DNA from: a virus
Length of the DNA: 64,000 bases
IMG/VR virus record: IMGVR_UViG_3300028197_001558
Location: 1-64,000 of that record
Strand: one strand, 5' to 3'
How positions within the stretch are numbered: position 1 is the first letter of the stretch; each line of letters opens with the position of its first letter. Position numbers and translations under genes: made by a program. The notes beneath the pieces are model-generated. The model had not been told where the DNA came from, made no database searches, and was given only the letters and a program-made list of their open reading frames with translations. Below are positions 26,204-35,798 of the stretch, piece by piece.

Positions 26204-28308
26204 TGAACAGGTCACTAGTATTTAATATTGAAACACAAACCGAAGACAGTGAAGTAGTCTCTCTTTGTTTTGTTAACGAGAACACCATCGCACTCGATAC
26301 TTCTCAAATAGCCAGAACTTTGTTTAAAAGAAACAGACCTTTGTTTGACAGAATAAACTCATCCACAAAGATGTTGGGTGGTACTCTTTATAGACAAGAG
26401 ATTGTGAAGTCCAAGACAAACACCACAAGATTGTATACACATTTAGATAACAAGTTTGAATCAAATGAAGTAGAAATTTCTCAACTATTTTTTGAAGACA
26501 ATATCTTAAAGAGACAAGTAAGAGCAATTACGGGCCAAGGAAGGAAGGTTGACTACGATCCAACAAAACTAAAAGACGGAACTACAAGTGGATTTTTAGA
26601 TTTTGATAATCTAACAGTAGATGATGTAGACAGTATGACCAAGGTTTGCGAGGTCGAAGAAATGTCTTTGTTTGGGAACATTGGGGTCAAAACCATTATA
26701 GTTACAGACAATCTAAAAGAAAAAAGATCTTTACTAAAAGTCGGATACAGAATTGAATTCAATGTGGATACAGATTTTAAAGAATACATAGACTTGGTTA
26801 TGAGTCGATTAGACAAATCAATAACTTTTATGACGGCGTACCTCAGACAGATTCAAACTACAAGCTTTTACGATTCTGAAACATTGACATTCAAGAAAAC
26901 TTTTGCGGACTCGATAATGAATGGTTTGGGCCTCGCTTCTTCGTTAATATCTTCTGACTTAGGAGATCCACAAGTTAAGAATTCAGAATTTGGCCAAGCT
27001 GCACTAAACTACTATAATGGACTTCTTTTGCTGTCTACAAATGTCGACAAAGAAGTGTATGGGACGTTCTTAAAATCAGTTTTGCCAACTTCCGGAACAA
27101 GCCCGTCAATAATATCAGAGACACTAAGATCTCTTTCCCTAGTGTATTCTAGAATAAAAAAAGCATATTTCTATGGGAATAGTAGCTCGAACAGAGATAG
27201 AAAGTTTTCAAAAGTAGGAAGCATCAAGGCCACTGAAAACAAGCTGGAAGCTTTTTCAACAGAGAGCTTTCTCTTAGATAAAGAAATATTGGGTTATTCC
27301 CTATTCTCTAGTGTGCAAAAGGGACTGAACAAGTTCTCCGCGACAGATTATAAAACCAGACTAGTTTTAGAACAAGCAAAGTATTATCCTAGGATTGAAC
27401 CAGACGACGACACCGGCTTTATGACTCCCTCTGAGAAATCACAATTTTCTAGAATCGATAATGCACCAGCATTTGTAACACCAGTAGTAATGATGCTTGG
27501 AGATAGAACAGTTTCTACCAACAGAGGTATGAGGAACATGGACGTAGATTTTGTCAGACAGTTTAGATTAGCAAAATCCTCTAGAGCACAAAGATCTGAC
27601 ACAGATAGCTATCCCCGGGGAACATCGAGAGCAAGAATTTCCAATAACATAATGTCCGAATTTAATATACAGATCGGCGCGCCAAAAAAAGCCTTATTAG
27701 GTAGGGCATTAGAGCAAGAGATCGACCCATTGGTTGACGTCGAGCAGTACATAGGAGATGACTCCATCTTTTCAACTAGCAACCCTATATCTTTAATTAA
27801 AAGCTTCAGAAGGATTCTTTCGCGCGAAGACAAAAGGGTTCTTTCGATTGTTTCAGACATTGTACCTAGAAGATTTCTACGACAACGACATGCTACTAGA
27901 TCAATTAAGCAGTTGCAATTATCAAATCCCAGTTCTTTGATTAGGAAAACAGTTACATCCCAAGCTATTGATTTGGCATCTATACCACCACAGGTAAAGT
28001 TTATGATGACTAAAGCGTTCAATCCAAATCCTGAATCAGATCCTATCCAAAACAGCGAGTCATCTCAAATAATTGAAGAAACTCAAAAAAACCTGTTTCT
28101 CGTTAGAGCACTAATAGGCTTCGGCCGCAACGGACAAGGATTCATTGATGTTAGACAGCCGATTTACGAAAATCTGTCTATGGATATGTTGGGTACCAAT
28201 GGCTCAGTATTAGCCAAAGCTTTTGACTATGAGGTCCCAGAACTTGGAATTGTAAAAGATAAATTTGCAGCAACTATTTATAGTAATCTTATTTATATCA
28301 GGGGATAA
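26203..28308 (+). CDS. unrecognised 701-residue virion structural protein
   Basis: Starts on a TGATG junction (TGA of the preceding gene overlapping the ATG) and encodes 701 residues. The protein mixes beta-rich N-terminal sequence with helical segments after residue 200 (DLVMSRLDKSITFMTAYLRQIQ outline) and a basic patch around residues 565-590 (RRFLRQRHATRSIKQL). No known enzymatic motif. Context suggests a tail component. Confidence 0.5.
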   Translation: MNRSLVFNIETQTEDSEVVSLCFVNENTIALDTSQIARTLFKRNRPLFDRINSSTKMLGGTLYRQEIVKSKTNTTRLYTHLDNKFESNEVEISQLFFEDNILKRQVRAITGQGRKVDYDPTKLKDGTTSGFLDFDNLTVDDVDSMTKVCEVEEMSLFGNIGVKTIIVTDNLKEKRSLLKVGYRIEFNVDTDFKEYIDLVMSRLDKSITFMTAYLRQIQTTSFYDSETLTFKKTFADSIMNGLGLASSLISSDLGDPQVKNSEFGQAALNYYNGLLLLSTNVDKEVYGTFLKSVLPTSGTSPSIISETLRSLSLVYSRIKKAYFYGNSSSNRDRKFSKVGSIKATENKLEAFSTESFLLDKEILGYSLFSSVQKGLNKFSATDYKTRLVLEQAKYYPRIEPDDDTGFMTPSEKSQFSRIDNAPAFVTPVVMMLGDRTVSTNRGMRNMDVDFVRQFRLAKSSRAQRSDTDSYPRGTSRARISNNIMSEFNIQIGAPKKALLGRALEQEIDPLVDVEQYIGDDSIFSTSNPISLIKSFRRILSREDKRVLSIVSDIVPRRFLRQRHATRSIKQLQLSNPSSLIRKTVTSQAIDLASIPPQVKFMMTKAFNPNPESDPIQNSESSQIIEETQKNLFLVRALIGFGRNGQGFIDVRQPIYENLSMDMLGTNGSVLAKAFDYEVPELGIVKDKFAATIYSNLIYIRG

Positions 28309-28310
28309 TA

Positions 28311-28517
28311 ATGAATTATTTTGACACAGAGGTTGGAAGCCAGACAATTGACGTCTCCGCATCCACTCGAAAATTTCAAACATCAATCATTGTAAAACAG
28401 GATGAGGGTAAAAGCGGCATACTTTCTTTTCTTCAAAAAGTTGAAGAAGCAACACCGCAAGTCCCAACTCGAACTGCACCTCAAACTATGAGACCTAGTA
28501 CACAAGGTAATTATTAA
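28311..28517 (+). CDS. small structural-region protein, unknown
   Basis: A 68-residue protein with a Pro/Thr/Gln-rich tail (TPQVPTRTAPQTMRPST), fitted between two large structural genes: 2 bases after the upstream stop and with a TAATG junction downstream. This spacing is good evidence that it is a real gene. No domain recognised; it could be a small adaptor or chaperone for its neighbours. Confidence 0.5.
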   Translation: MNYFDTEVGSQTIDVSASTRKFQTSIIVKQDEGKSGILSFLQKVEEATPQVPTRTAPQTMRPSTQGNY

Positions 28518-30748
28518 TGGCAACAGTTGTAGATTCACAGAACGTAGTCAATTCTCTAGAGCAAGCCCCGGACGGCTTACGCGGAGAAATAGGAAGCTAC
28601 TATTCTCCCACAGTCCCTGCTTTGTCTAATTTTACAAACTTTAACACGAACATCAATAAGAGTTTCATTGAGGATCTAGACTCAATCAATCAGGTACTAA
28701 TACCTACCAAGAAATCTAGAGTGTTATTCACAGGTCATGAAGGTGCCTTTAGAGACCAGACACAATGGAATACTTATGTAAGCCAGATTGTGTCGGAAGG
28801 TGGGCAAAATTTGGATCATCAATTTAATTTAGACACTCCAACTATTGAAAACTCATTTCAGAAAAACTATCACAATCCATCTTACGAAGACGCAACAAAA
28901 GCAGCCGACTCAAATACCTTACTAAACTACAACTTAATCTCTTACCCCTATAAAGACCAGTCCGATACTGTAGCTAAGATAGGCGACATTAAGACAACAT
29001 TTGATGAAGCTTCTGGATTTATAATAAACAACGAAAACACTCTCAAGACAGCAATGTCTCAGTTTCGCAATAGATTGGCTAACTTCTCTGGTAGTGTAAA
29101 TGAGATATCAACAAAGCAACGCAACATTTTTGACTTACAAAAAACTCAGATAGTAAGCAATGGAATATCCCCAGGCGGCACAGTCTTAATTGATACTACT
29201 CCAACAATATCTCCAAGTAGGTTTCCGTATTATTACGAAAAAACTCTACCAAGAATTGGAACAAACCTAAACTCTCAAGAGTTCAAAGACATAATGGATG
29301 AGCACGGAAAGACAAAAAATATATTCCAATCAATTAAAAGGAACTTATCTTTTCTAAATAGAAACTTCAATATCGGCCCAAATCAAATCGGCGCAAAGCT
29401 TTATGACTTGATATCGATTATTACATCAACTTCGATAGTATCAATAACAGATGCTTCTGACGAATTGTTTCTAGTCCAAGAAGACGAAGTGAATTTTGGT
29501 AAAAGATCCGAGAGATTCACGGAGTCAATTGGAGCTGTTAGATTTTTATCACGCATGCGAACATTCATAAATGATCATGCTAGAAGTTTAGAAGATATAT
29601 ATAACTCTATTAGTTGTGAGACATTCTTTTTGGGCTATAAGATTGAAAAGTATTTGGACAATGATGCCACACAACCCATACAGACCTATTACACAAATGA
29701 CGCAAACTTTTTTGACACTCAATTAAAATACGGTAGAAAATACATCTACAAAACAAAAGTGCTTTTAGGTATTTTAGGAAGCTCATACTCTTACTCGAAT
29801 TTATTTGTTTCTCAGAACGAAACCCAAATGATGAATAACCAAGGAGAGTTTCCCACCTCGAACCCTTCTAATCTCACTCAAATATCTTCTGAAAAATACC
29901 GAGCATATGTGGACGTGGAAATTTCGCCATCATTCAAGATTCTAGAATATGAAATAGATGTAGATGAGGTAGCCTTTGTCGATGCACCCACATTACCACC
30001 GCAGGTTGACATGTTCAATCAAAAGAATAAGCCAACAATTGGTATGAGGTTTAGCCCCATCTTTGCAAAGGTTGAAAGCGTGTCTGCTGGAACGAACAAG
30101 GAACTAATGAGAGCGTTAGAACCACTAACAGAAGCAGATAGAAGGATCTCAAATCTATTGGAGATATCAAAGAACAGTGGAGTCTCACCAGATTACTTTA
30201 CAGGAATCTACGAAATCTATAGAATGAGAAAGGCCCCACAAAAGGAGTCAGATTTTATGGATAGTTATCTAACAACAGTTGATGATACATCCGGACTTTC
30301 CTTTCTTACCACAAACCTGCCCGATGAAACAATAGACAATATGGATGGATTTTTTGAAGACTATCCGATTGTCAATGAAAAGTATTACTACGCGTTTAGA
30401 TCTCTGACTTACCATGGCACACCATCAAACTTGACCGTACCCTTTGAAGTAGAACTAATGAGAGACTCTGATGAATACAAAGTGAATATATCTCAATATC
30501 ACTATCCAAATGACAAGGCTTACGACATGAGTAAGGTGTCGAAAAGAATTCTAAAGATCACTACGAATATCGAGAGACTTCTATTTAGCGATGAAGAAAG
30601 CAAATCAAACTGGAAGCTCAATGATGGCTCTTTGGTGGATTTTGGAACTACAAAAACCTTTAAGATTAGAGTTACCTCTAAACATACCGGTAAGAAGATT
30701 GACTTGAACATAAGCTTTAAATTATCGAAAGACGATAGTTTTAGCTAG
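28517..30748 (+). CDS. unrecognised 743-residue virion structural protein
   Basis: A 743-residue protein that closes the first large structural block. It has helical regions near residues 170-210 and 270-300 and beta-rich segments later (YEIDVDEVAFVDAPTLPPQVDMF outline near 475-500, then MRFSPIFAKV). A fibronectin-like or linker segment around residues 620-665 (YYYAFRSLTYHGTPSNLTVPFEVEL outline) is possible. No motif identifies a function. It is followed by a 55-base gap holding a putative late promoter. Confidence 0.5.
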   Translation: MATVVDSQNVVNSLEQAPDGLRGEIGSYYSPTVPALSNFTNFNTNINKSFIEDLDSINQVLIPTKKSRVLFTGHEGAFRDQTQWNTYVSQIVSEGGQNLDHQFNLDTPTIENSFQKNYHNPSYEDATKAADSNTLLNYNLISYPYKDQSDTVAKIGDIKTTFDEASGFIINNENTLKTAMSQFRNRLANFSGSVNEISTKQRNIFDLQKTQIVSNGISPGGTVLIDTTPTISPSRFPYYYEKTLPRIGTNLNSQEFKDIMDEHGKTKNIFQSIKRNLSFLNRNFNIGPNQIGAKLYDLISIITSTSIVSITDASDELFLVQEDEVNFGKRSERFTESIGAVRFLSRMRTFINDHARSLEDIYNSISCETFFLGYKIEKYLDNDATQPIQTYYTNDANFFDTQLKYGRKYIYKTKVLLGILGSSYSYSNLFVSQNETQMMNNQGEFPTSNPSNLTQISSEKYRAYVDVEISPSFKILEYEIDVDEVAFVDAPTLPPQVDMFNQKNKPTIGMRFSPIFAKVESVSAGTNKELMRALEPLTEADRRISNLLEISKNSGVSPDYFTGIYEIYRMRKAPQKESDFMDSYLTTVDDTSGLSFLTTNLPDETIDNMDGFFEDYPIVNEKYYYAFRSLTYHGTPSNLTVPFEVELMRDSDEYKVNISQYHYPNDKAYDMSKVSKRILKITTNIERLLFSDEESKSNWKLNDGSLVDFGTTKTFKIRVTSKHTGKKIDLNISFKLSKDDSFS

Positions 30749-30773
30749 AATTAGAAATAAAATTAACAATAAT

Positions 30774-30780
30774 CTATTTA
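30774..30780 (+). promoter_or_regulatory. putative phage late promoter box CTATTTA
   Basis: CTATTTA within a 55-base gap, extended as CTATTTATTGAAGAA, 23 bases before the ATG at 30804. The same 15 bases occur upstream of the scaffold gene at 62787. Five of the larger gaps in the window contain CTATTTA. The box could be the local form of the T4 late promoter element (TATAAATA) recognised by the gp55-like sigma factor. The functional assignment is inference. Confidence 0.45.
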
Positions 30781-30803
30781 TTGAAGAATAGGAGAAAGAA
30801 AAC

Positions 30804-31736
30804 ATGGCTTTTCAAAATAATAGCGGTGATGTCATCTTAGATGTCGTGCTCACTGATGAAGGAAGAAGAAGATTGGCTCAAGGTAACAGCGGCTTTTCAA
30901 TCGTTAAGTTTGCTTTAGCAGATGACGAAATTAACTATGGACTGTTTGATCTTACATCAACAACAGCTTTGCAAGATTTGAGTATTTTACAGACGCCGGT
31001 TTTAGAAGCGTTCACAAATAACGGTTCTTCTATGAAGTCTAAGCTTTTGTCCCTAACAAATCAGAACCTTCTATATTTACCCGTTCTAGAACTTAATACA
31101 GTCCCTGGTCAAGCTAGGCAGACTGCAGATAGTAATTATGTAGTGTGTGTCGATAAGAGAACGTTTGATGATAGCGACTTGGGAACAACAAACGCAATTG
31201 GTTATAGTACTGCTGGAGTCCGAGATGGGTTCTTGTATGGATTAGACACGGACAATTTGGGTGGCTACATTCGAATTGATGCCGGTATTGATTCTACCGA
31301 TGTTACTGAGATTGATGAGTCATTAATTGAAACACAGTTCATGGTTGAAATTGACGATCGTTTAGGTCAAATCATTTCGAAAGATGGAAAAAGCTTTCCC
31401 GGATTTGTATCTCGTGATGATGACTTTATTGCAACATACGTTTTCACAAAACAACCAGGCGATGCTTTTGTTCGAACTCCAAGTCAAGAAAATCCAAATG
31501 ACGCCTCAACTCCAATTGATGGACCAATCGCATCTAGTTTTGAATTCAAGATTCGTTCCTCGCAAGACTTGAGAGTATCAAACTTTTTGTTCACCCGAAT
31601 CGGTGGAACCACTAATTACGATAACTCCAGCGGATCTGGTACTTCATCAACTAAATTTATCGACTCTATTGTTAGAGTCACCGGTATGACAACGGGATAT
31701 GCAGTAGACATCCCTGTAAGATTTGCAAAAATATAA
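30804..31736 (+). CDS. virion structural protein (family with GR-x-LAxG motif)
   Basis: A 310-residue protein starting MAFQNNSGDVILDVVLTDEGRRRLAQG; the LTDEGRRRLAQG-F...FALADDEINY block is typical of a marine phage structural family and resembles the N-terminus of the 24402 product. Ribosome binding site AGGAGAAAG lies upstream, behind a putative late promoter, so this is probably the first gene of a late transcript with the two proteins that follow. The rest is beta-rich and acidic. Exact place in the virion unknown. Confidence 0.6.
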   Translation: MAFQNNSGDVILDVVLTDEGRRRLAQGNSGFSIVKFALADDEINYGLFDLTSTTALQDLSILQTPVLEAFTNNGSSMKSKLLSLTNQNLLYLPVLELNTVPGQARQTADSNYVVCVDKRTFDDSDLGTTNAIGYSTAGVRDGFLYGLDTDNLGGYIRIDAGIDSTDVTEIDESLIETQFMVEIDDRLGQIISKDGKSFPGFVSRDDDFIATYVFTKQPGDAFVRTPSQENPNDASTPIDGPIASSFEFKIRSSQDLRVSNFLFTRIGGTTNYDNSSGSGTSSTKFIDSIVRVTGMTTGYAVDIPVRFAKI

Positions 31737-31746
31737 GGAATAAAGC

Positions 31747-32853
31747 ATGACCATTTTTAAACCATTATCAGCTGACGACAGAGTTTCAACTAAAACACTA
31801 TTGCATGAAGCAATTCCTATTACGGGGACAATTGTAAGTGGGAATTACGCAGATGAAAATATACAGAATTTTACACACGGCATGTTTCAATCTGTATACG
31901 ATTATCCCTATCTTAGCTCGTCTGCTAATCATATTTTCGATATCACTTTTGGAACCTCTGCAACTTCTGGCTTGGCAGTAACCAATCAGATCGCCAAAAA
32001 AGACAACGTCTATAACCAAATGGCACAAGTCCTTATGGGCTATGACCAAAATGGATCAATTCAAAAGTTCGACGAAGACGGCGACTTAACAACTGCCGGC
32101 GATAAACTTAATGATGTATCCTTTCTGTCTTTCTCGAGACTTCTTTCAAAGGATGAAATTAAGAAAGGATCTTTCGAATTAGAGCTTGGAGTCAGTGCTT
32201 CATATTCCGATAATACATTTGGAAATAGAATTAAAATTACAGACTTTGGTGCGGCCACTTCTTACAAGGTAAATTCTCCAGCTGGTGAGTATGGTATTCT
32301 TTATGCTACAGCTTCAGCAGGAACGAATGTACTGGACACAACCAGTACGCATACCTCTTCATTAGGCGCTTCACCAACTACATATTGGAAAGCTGGACTT
32401 ATCTACTATCAAGCAGGTGTTATAGTCTTAACAAGTTCATTCTTCATGAAGACTGCAGATGGCGGGTACTTGTCAGAAGCAACTGTTTTGGACTATGATG
32501 GTGCTGGAACTTCATTCACTGGCTCACTTATCTCTCAAGAGATATCTGGTGCAGCTGATCACCTGAGACATAGAATTTACAACCTCCAATTCAACAACAC
32601 AATTGAGTTAAACTCTACTGTATACTTCTGCCGTGCAAAGCACAACGAATTTAACTACAGCGCCAATCCAACTTATTTATCCGGGTCTCAGATCAGAGTT
32701 AAGAATCAAGGAACTGATACTCCTATTTCTTACATCACCTCAATTGGTCTCTACTCTGCTGACAATCAGCTTCTTGCTGTTGGTAAATTTTCTGAACCAA
32801 TCAGGAAAGATAGTAATATCGAATTAACTTTCCGAGCAAGATTGGACTACTAG
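31747..32853 (+). CDS. virion structural protein, paralogue of the next gene
   Basis: A 368-residue beta-rich protein. Its C-terminal half has the pattern RAKHNEFNYSANPTYL, then SYITSIGLYSADNQLLAVGKF outline, SEPIRK and a closing RARLDY. The downstream gene (32860) ends with the same plan (HAKKGHLNHSNNPTYR, YISKVNIYDEDGNL, AKPIKK, KMKLDL), so they are paralogues. The shared N-x-NPTY / PI-K block is a recurrent module in large phage structural proteins. RBS AAGGAATAAAGC precedes the ATG. Confidence 0.6.
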   Translation: MTIFKPLSADDRVSTKTLLHEAIPITGTIVSGNYADENIQNFTHGMFQSVYDYPYLSSSANHIFDITFGTSATSGLAVTNQIAKKDNVYNQMAQVLMGYDQNGSIQKFDEDGDLTTAGDKLNDVSFLSFSRLLSKDEIKKGSFELELGVSASYSDNTFGNRIKITDFGAATSYKVNSPAGEYGILYATASAGTNVLDTTSTHTSSLGASPTTYWKAGLIYYQAGVIVLTSSFFMKTADGGYLSEATVLDYDGAGTSFTGSLISQEISGAADHLRHRIYNLQFNNTIELNSTVYFCRAKHNEFNYSANPTYLSGSQIRVKNQGTDTPISYITSIGLYSADNQLLAVGKFSEPIRKDSNIELTFRARLDY

Positions 32854-32859
32854 GATGCT

Positions 32860-34152
32860 ATGCACAAATTTGAGTTTACACCTGACGACCTTTTTATAAA
32901 CAGATTAAAGACGTATGCTGAATATAATGTCTTTATCTATCAATCAAAGATGTCTATCAATAGAGGTGTACAGCCCAATGGCTCTGGTGGTCTTGTAGTC
33001 TATGATGTAAACGCAAATCGATCTGCAACAGACAAGGTATATCCTTTTGTTGAAACGGGATCTCTAAAAAACGTTTTTAAAAAATATAAATATCAACCAA
33101 TTGTGAAGAATTATAGTAATGAATACTTTAATATTCACAAGTATTGGCTAGAATCTAGTGGTGGATTAGCAGAAAATGCCTCAGCCGTATCTAACAATGG
33201 TATTGTGACTTCTTCATATTCTAGCGAAAGTCCGATAAAAAGAAACTTGACATCTAGAGTTTCGACTATATCAGCCAACTATTGGAATATGACAAGCTCC
33301 GCTCTAATAACTGGACAAGTTATAACTTTGCCAAACTCGACAAATCTAAGCGCCTCTGCGCTTCAAAACGTTGCGAGAAAATACACAACTCTGTCTGATC
33401 ACTTCATATTTAATTCAACACCAGCAAGATTACGTGATCTCGTAACTGGATCTGCTGGAGACTACATAAACTTTATTACAATTCCAAGCATGTACTATGG
33501 ATCAACCATCAAGAAAGGTTCGGTAGAACTTAATTATTATATAACAGGATCTAAAATTGCTACATGTGCGGACACAAACCACAACGGAACTTTGATTGGA
33601 ACAACAGGTTCTACTTCAGGTTCCGTTGTTGGCCTTGTGCTTTATGATGAAGGCATTATAATGTTGACCTCATCTACAAAGATTGAAGAGGGAAATCATG
33701 CAATACAGTATGATGGCTCATCAACGACAATTAGTGGCTCATGGCTTTACTATGGAACGACATTGAATGATGGAACTGGTTCCTCAAATACATTGGCCTC
33801 AGCTTCTTACGATCTAAATTTCAAGGGAACGAACTATGTCAACTCTTTGACTATGTTTGCTCATGCTAAAAAAGGCCACCTTAACCACTCAAACAATCCA
33901 ACATACAGAGACTTAAGTATCGACAAAATTAATACAACAGGCTCGGACCTGACATTTGTTGAAGGTACAACAGCACTAGCTAATGTTGTATCCGCTTCTT
34001 ATGTATCGGCATCATTTGAGAAAACAACTTACATCTCTAAAGTAAACATATATGACGAAGACGGAAACCTAATAGCCATTACATCAATGGCAAAGCCTAT
34101 AAAGAAGACTCTGACGGACGAATTTACATTTAAAATGAAATTAGACTTGTAA
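32860..34152 (+). CDS. virion structural protein, paralogue of the preceding gene
   Basis: A 430-residue Ser/Thr-rich protein that shares its C-terminal organisation with the 31747 product: IKKGSVEL near residue 212, GIIMLTSS near 266, NNPTYR near 346, and AKPIKK with KMKLDL at the end. The N-terminal ~200 residues differ from the paralogue. Probably two subunits or alternative forms of one tail or surface structure. It ends the second structural block and is followed by a strong sigma-70 type promoter. Confidence 0.58.
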   Translation: MHKFEFTPDDLFINRLKTYAEYNVFIYQSKMSINRGVQPNGSGGLVVYDVNANRSATDKVYPFVETGSLKNVFKKYKYQPIVKNYSNEYFNIHKYWLESSGGLAENASAVSNNGIVTSSYSSESPIKRNLTSRVSTISANYWNMTSSALITGQVITLPNSTNLSASALQNVARKYTTLSDHFIFNSTPARLRDLVTGSAGDYINFITIPSMYYGSTIKKGSVELNYYITGSKIATCADTNHNGTLIGTTGSTSGSVVGLVLYDEGIIMLTSSTKIEEGNHAIQYDGSSTTISGSWLYYGTTLNDGTGSSNTLASASYDLNFKGTNYVNSLTMFAHAKKGHLNHSNNPTYRDLSIDKINTTGSDLTFVEGTTALANVVSASYVSASFEKTTYISKVNIYDEDGNLIAITSMAKPIKKTLTDEFTFKMKLDL

Positions 34153-34175
34153 AACCCTCACGTATGTGCTATAAT
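34147..34175 (+). promoter_or_regulatory. sigma-70 type promoter upstream of the RuvC-like gene
   Basis: TTGTAA (34147-34152), a 17-base spacer and a perfect TATAAT (34170-34175) lie just before the resolvase gene; the AAAGGAG ribosome binding site follows at 34180. The -35 element overlaps the last codons of the preceding gene. It separates the structural block from a nucleic-acid island, suggesting earlier expression of that island by the host polymerase. Confidence 0.65.
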
Positions 34176-34192
34176 ATATAAAAGGAGTATTC

Positions 34193-34708
34193 ATGATTTT
34201 AGGCTTAGACGTCTCGACCTCAAGAACCGGTTGGGCAATTATCACAGACGAAGGTGAGTATGTTGATTCAGACTTCTTCAAGATGAAACCAAAGACGCCA
34301 TTGGAAGAACGAGCAACTCTATTAGAGGAGCAGGTCCTCGAGCCTCTCTTCGCAAAGTACATAATCAACGAAGTCAGAATTGAAGAACCATTCTCTATGT
34401 TTTCAGGTGGAAAGACCACAGCAAAGACTATGAGCTCCCTACAGCGGTTTAACGGCATGGTAAGTCTCTTGGCCTATCAACACCTAGGCAAACCTCCAAC
34501 GATGGTTGGAGCCACAACAGCGCGCTCCAGATGCGGCATTAAGGTCCCAAGAGGAACAAAGGCAAAGGTTGTTGTCCTCCAATGGGTCGATGAGAATATT
34601 GACCAGTTTGAGATGGTTTACACAAAACACGGAAACCCAAAGCCGGGACTTGATGACGAAGCAGATGCAATCGTTGTTGCGAAGTCTCATTTTGATCTTC
34701 GAGACTAA
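34193..34708 (+). CDS. ruvC: RuvC-like Holliday junction resolvase
   Basis: A 171-residue RNase H-fold nuclease resembling RuvC. Acidic catalytic candidates are Asp6 in GLDVSTSRTGW, Glu64/65 in RIEEPF and the C-terminal DDEADA group (Asp154, Asp155, Asp158), the RuvC spacing. RuvC-type enzymes cut four-way DNA junctions; in a phage this would clear branched DNA before packaging, the task done by endonuclease VII in T4. It is behind a good sigma-70 promoter and begins the nucleic-acid island. Length is typical. Other RNase H-fold roles are possible but the motif set fits RuvC well. Confidence 0.82.
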   Translation: MILGLDVSTSRTGWAIITDEGEYVDSDFFKMKPKTPLEERATLLEEQVLEPLFAKYIINEVRIEEPFSMFSGGKTTAKTMSSLQRFNGMVSLLAYQHLGKPPTMVGATTARSRCGIKVPRGTKAKVVVLQWVDENIDQFEMVYTKHGNPKPGLDDEADAIVVAKSHFDLRD

Positions 34709-34716
34709 TTAAGAAC

Positions 34717-35352
34717 ATGAAACTTACCGAAGCAAAATTAAAGAAACTCATTAACGAAGTATTGGAAGAGGGCATGAATACCGCCTCAATGCTCCCAGAT
34801 GATGTTTATGTTTTAATCATGAGGAGATCGACCGGTCTCTACGTTGTTGCCTTCGCTAACGAAGAAGGAGAGGTTATTATGCCTTGGACCATGGAAGGGG
34901 CGGAGAATGATGTCTATGGAGACGTAAACTTCTATACCAAGAGTTACGATGGCGAACCATGTGGTGGAGGTTCTATTATCGCTGTCACACAAGCTGCCGA
35001 GGGCTGGGGCCCTCTATTGTATGATATAGCAATGGAAGCAGCTACGATTATGACTAAGGGATTGGCTCCCGACAGAAACATTGTCTCAGACGAAGCATCC
35101 GAGGTATGGGACTATTATGATCAAAACCGCACAGATGTAAAAAAGAAACAACTTGACGATGAATACGGATCCTTAACCCCAGATGAACCAGAAGATGATT
35201 GTGGACAAGAATCCGCTCGCGATCGTTCATATAAAATGGAAGATTGGAACAAGTCTTCTTTATCAAGAATGTATAGCAAAGATCCGACAACCTTGAATCA
35301 GCTTCGTAATGCCGGAAAACTAATATTAAAACGAGTAACTTTAAATTTTTAA
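34717..35352 (+). CDS. tagged cargo candidate with divergent acetyltransferase-like domain
   Basis: A 211-residue protein with the N-terminal tag MKLTEAKLKKLINEVLEEG; the I-N-E at 12-14 fits the (I/L)-x-E rule of gp21 proteases. Behind the tag are a beta-rich segment and a helix GWGPLLYDIAMEAA, then GLAPDRNIVSDEASEVWDYY and LTPDEPEDDC. The last two blocks recur in the products at 50958 and 51714, which have a GNAT-like fold signature, so this is probably a third, degenerate member without an obvious R/Q-x2-G-x-G/A acetyl-CoA loop. It lies 8 bases behind the resolvase. I infer that it is packaged in the head; activity unknown. Confidence 0.6.
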   Translation: MKLTEAKLKKLINEVLEEGMNTASMLPDDVYVLIMRRSTGLYVVAFANEEGEVIMPWTMEGAENDVYGDVNFYTKSYDGEPCGGGSIIAVTQAAEGWGPLLYDIAMEAATIMTKGLAPDRNIVSDEASEVWDYYDQNRTDVKKKQLDDEYGSLTPDEPEDDCGQESARDRSYKMEDWNKSSLSRMYSKDPTTLNQLRNAGKLILKRVTLNF

Positions 35353-35364
35353 CGGAGAACCCAA

Positions 35365-35733
35365 ATGAAACTTACAAAAGAAGCCTTAAGGCAAATTATC
35401 AAAGAAGAGTTGCAAAACTCAATACAAGAAGCGGAGACTGGCTCTTTAGCAGACGTTTTAGACTTCCCAGAATGGCAAAATCTCGCAGACGATTTGGGAT
35501 CTAAATTACTCCAACTTGGAAACTTTATGGAACAAAGAGCATCAGCGGCTGCTGGTGATGACATGGGTTTCTCATTTGGCGAAGAAGCATCAGATTCGGA
35601 AGTTCAAGTATTCTACAAGATGGCTTTAGCAAGAAAAAAAGAGACTCAAGCAATCCGTGATTTTCTAGAGCCAGATATTTTCCTAAACAATAAGCAAACC
35701 TTGCTGGAATTCCTACAAAACAAGGGTCTATAG
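35365..35733 (+). CDS. small tagged cargo candidate
   Basis: A 122-residue protein whose first 17 residues (MKLTKEALRQIIKEELQ) are the common tag, with I-K-E at 12-14. The remainder is helical and acidic (LADDLGSKLLQLGNFMEQRA) with no recognised domain. A GGAG ribosome binding site precedes the ATG; the junction GGAGAACCCAAATGAAAC closely resembles that before the tagged gene at 48829. Function inferred only from the tag. Confidence 0.6.
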   Translation: MKLTKEALRQIIKEELQNSIQEAETGSLADVLDFPEWQNLADDLGSKLLQLGNFMEQRASAAAGDDMGFSFGEEASDSEVQVFYKMALARKKETQAIRDFLEPDIFLNNKQTLLEFLQNKGL

Positions 35734-35753
35734 AACTAATCTAAACTTTCTAC

Positions 35754-35782
35754 TTGACAAACCTTTAATAACGAGTTATCTT
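35754..35782 (+). promoter_or_regulatory. sigma-70 type promoter upstream of the primase gene
   Basis: Perfect TTGACA (35754-35759), 17-base spacer and TATCTT (35777-35782), followed by AAAGGAGG and the primase ATG at 35799. Position, spacing and intergenic location support a host-type promoter. Confidence 0.65.
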
Positions 35783-35798
35783 ATTAAAGGAGGACATT

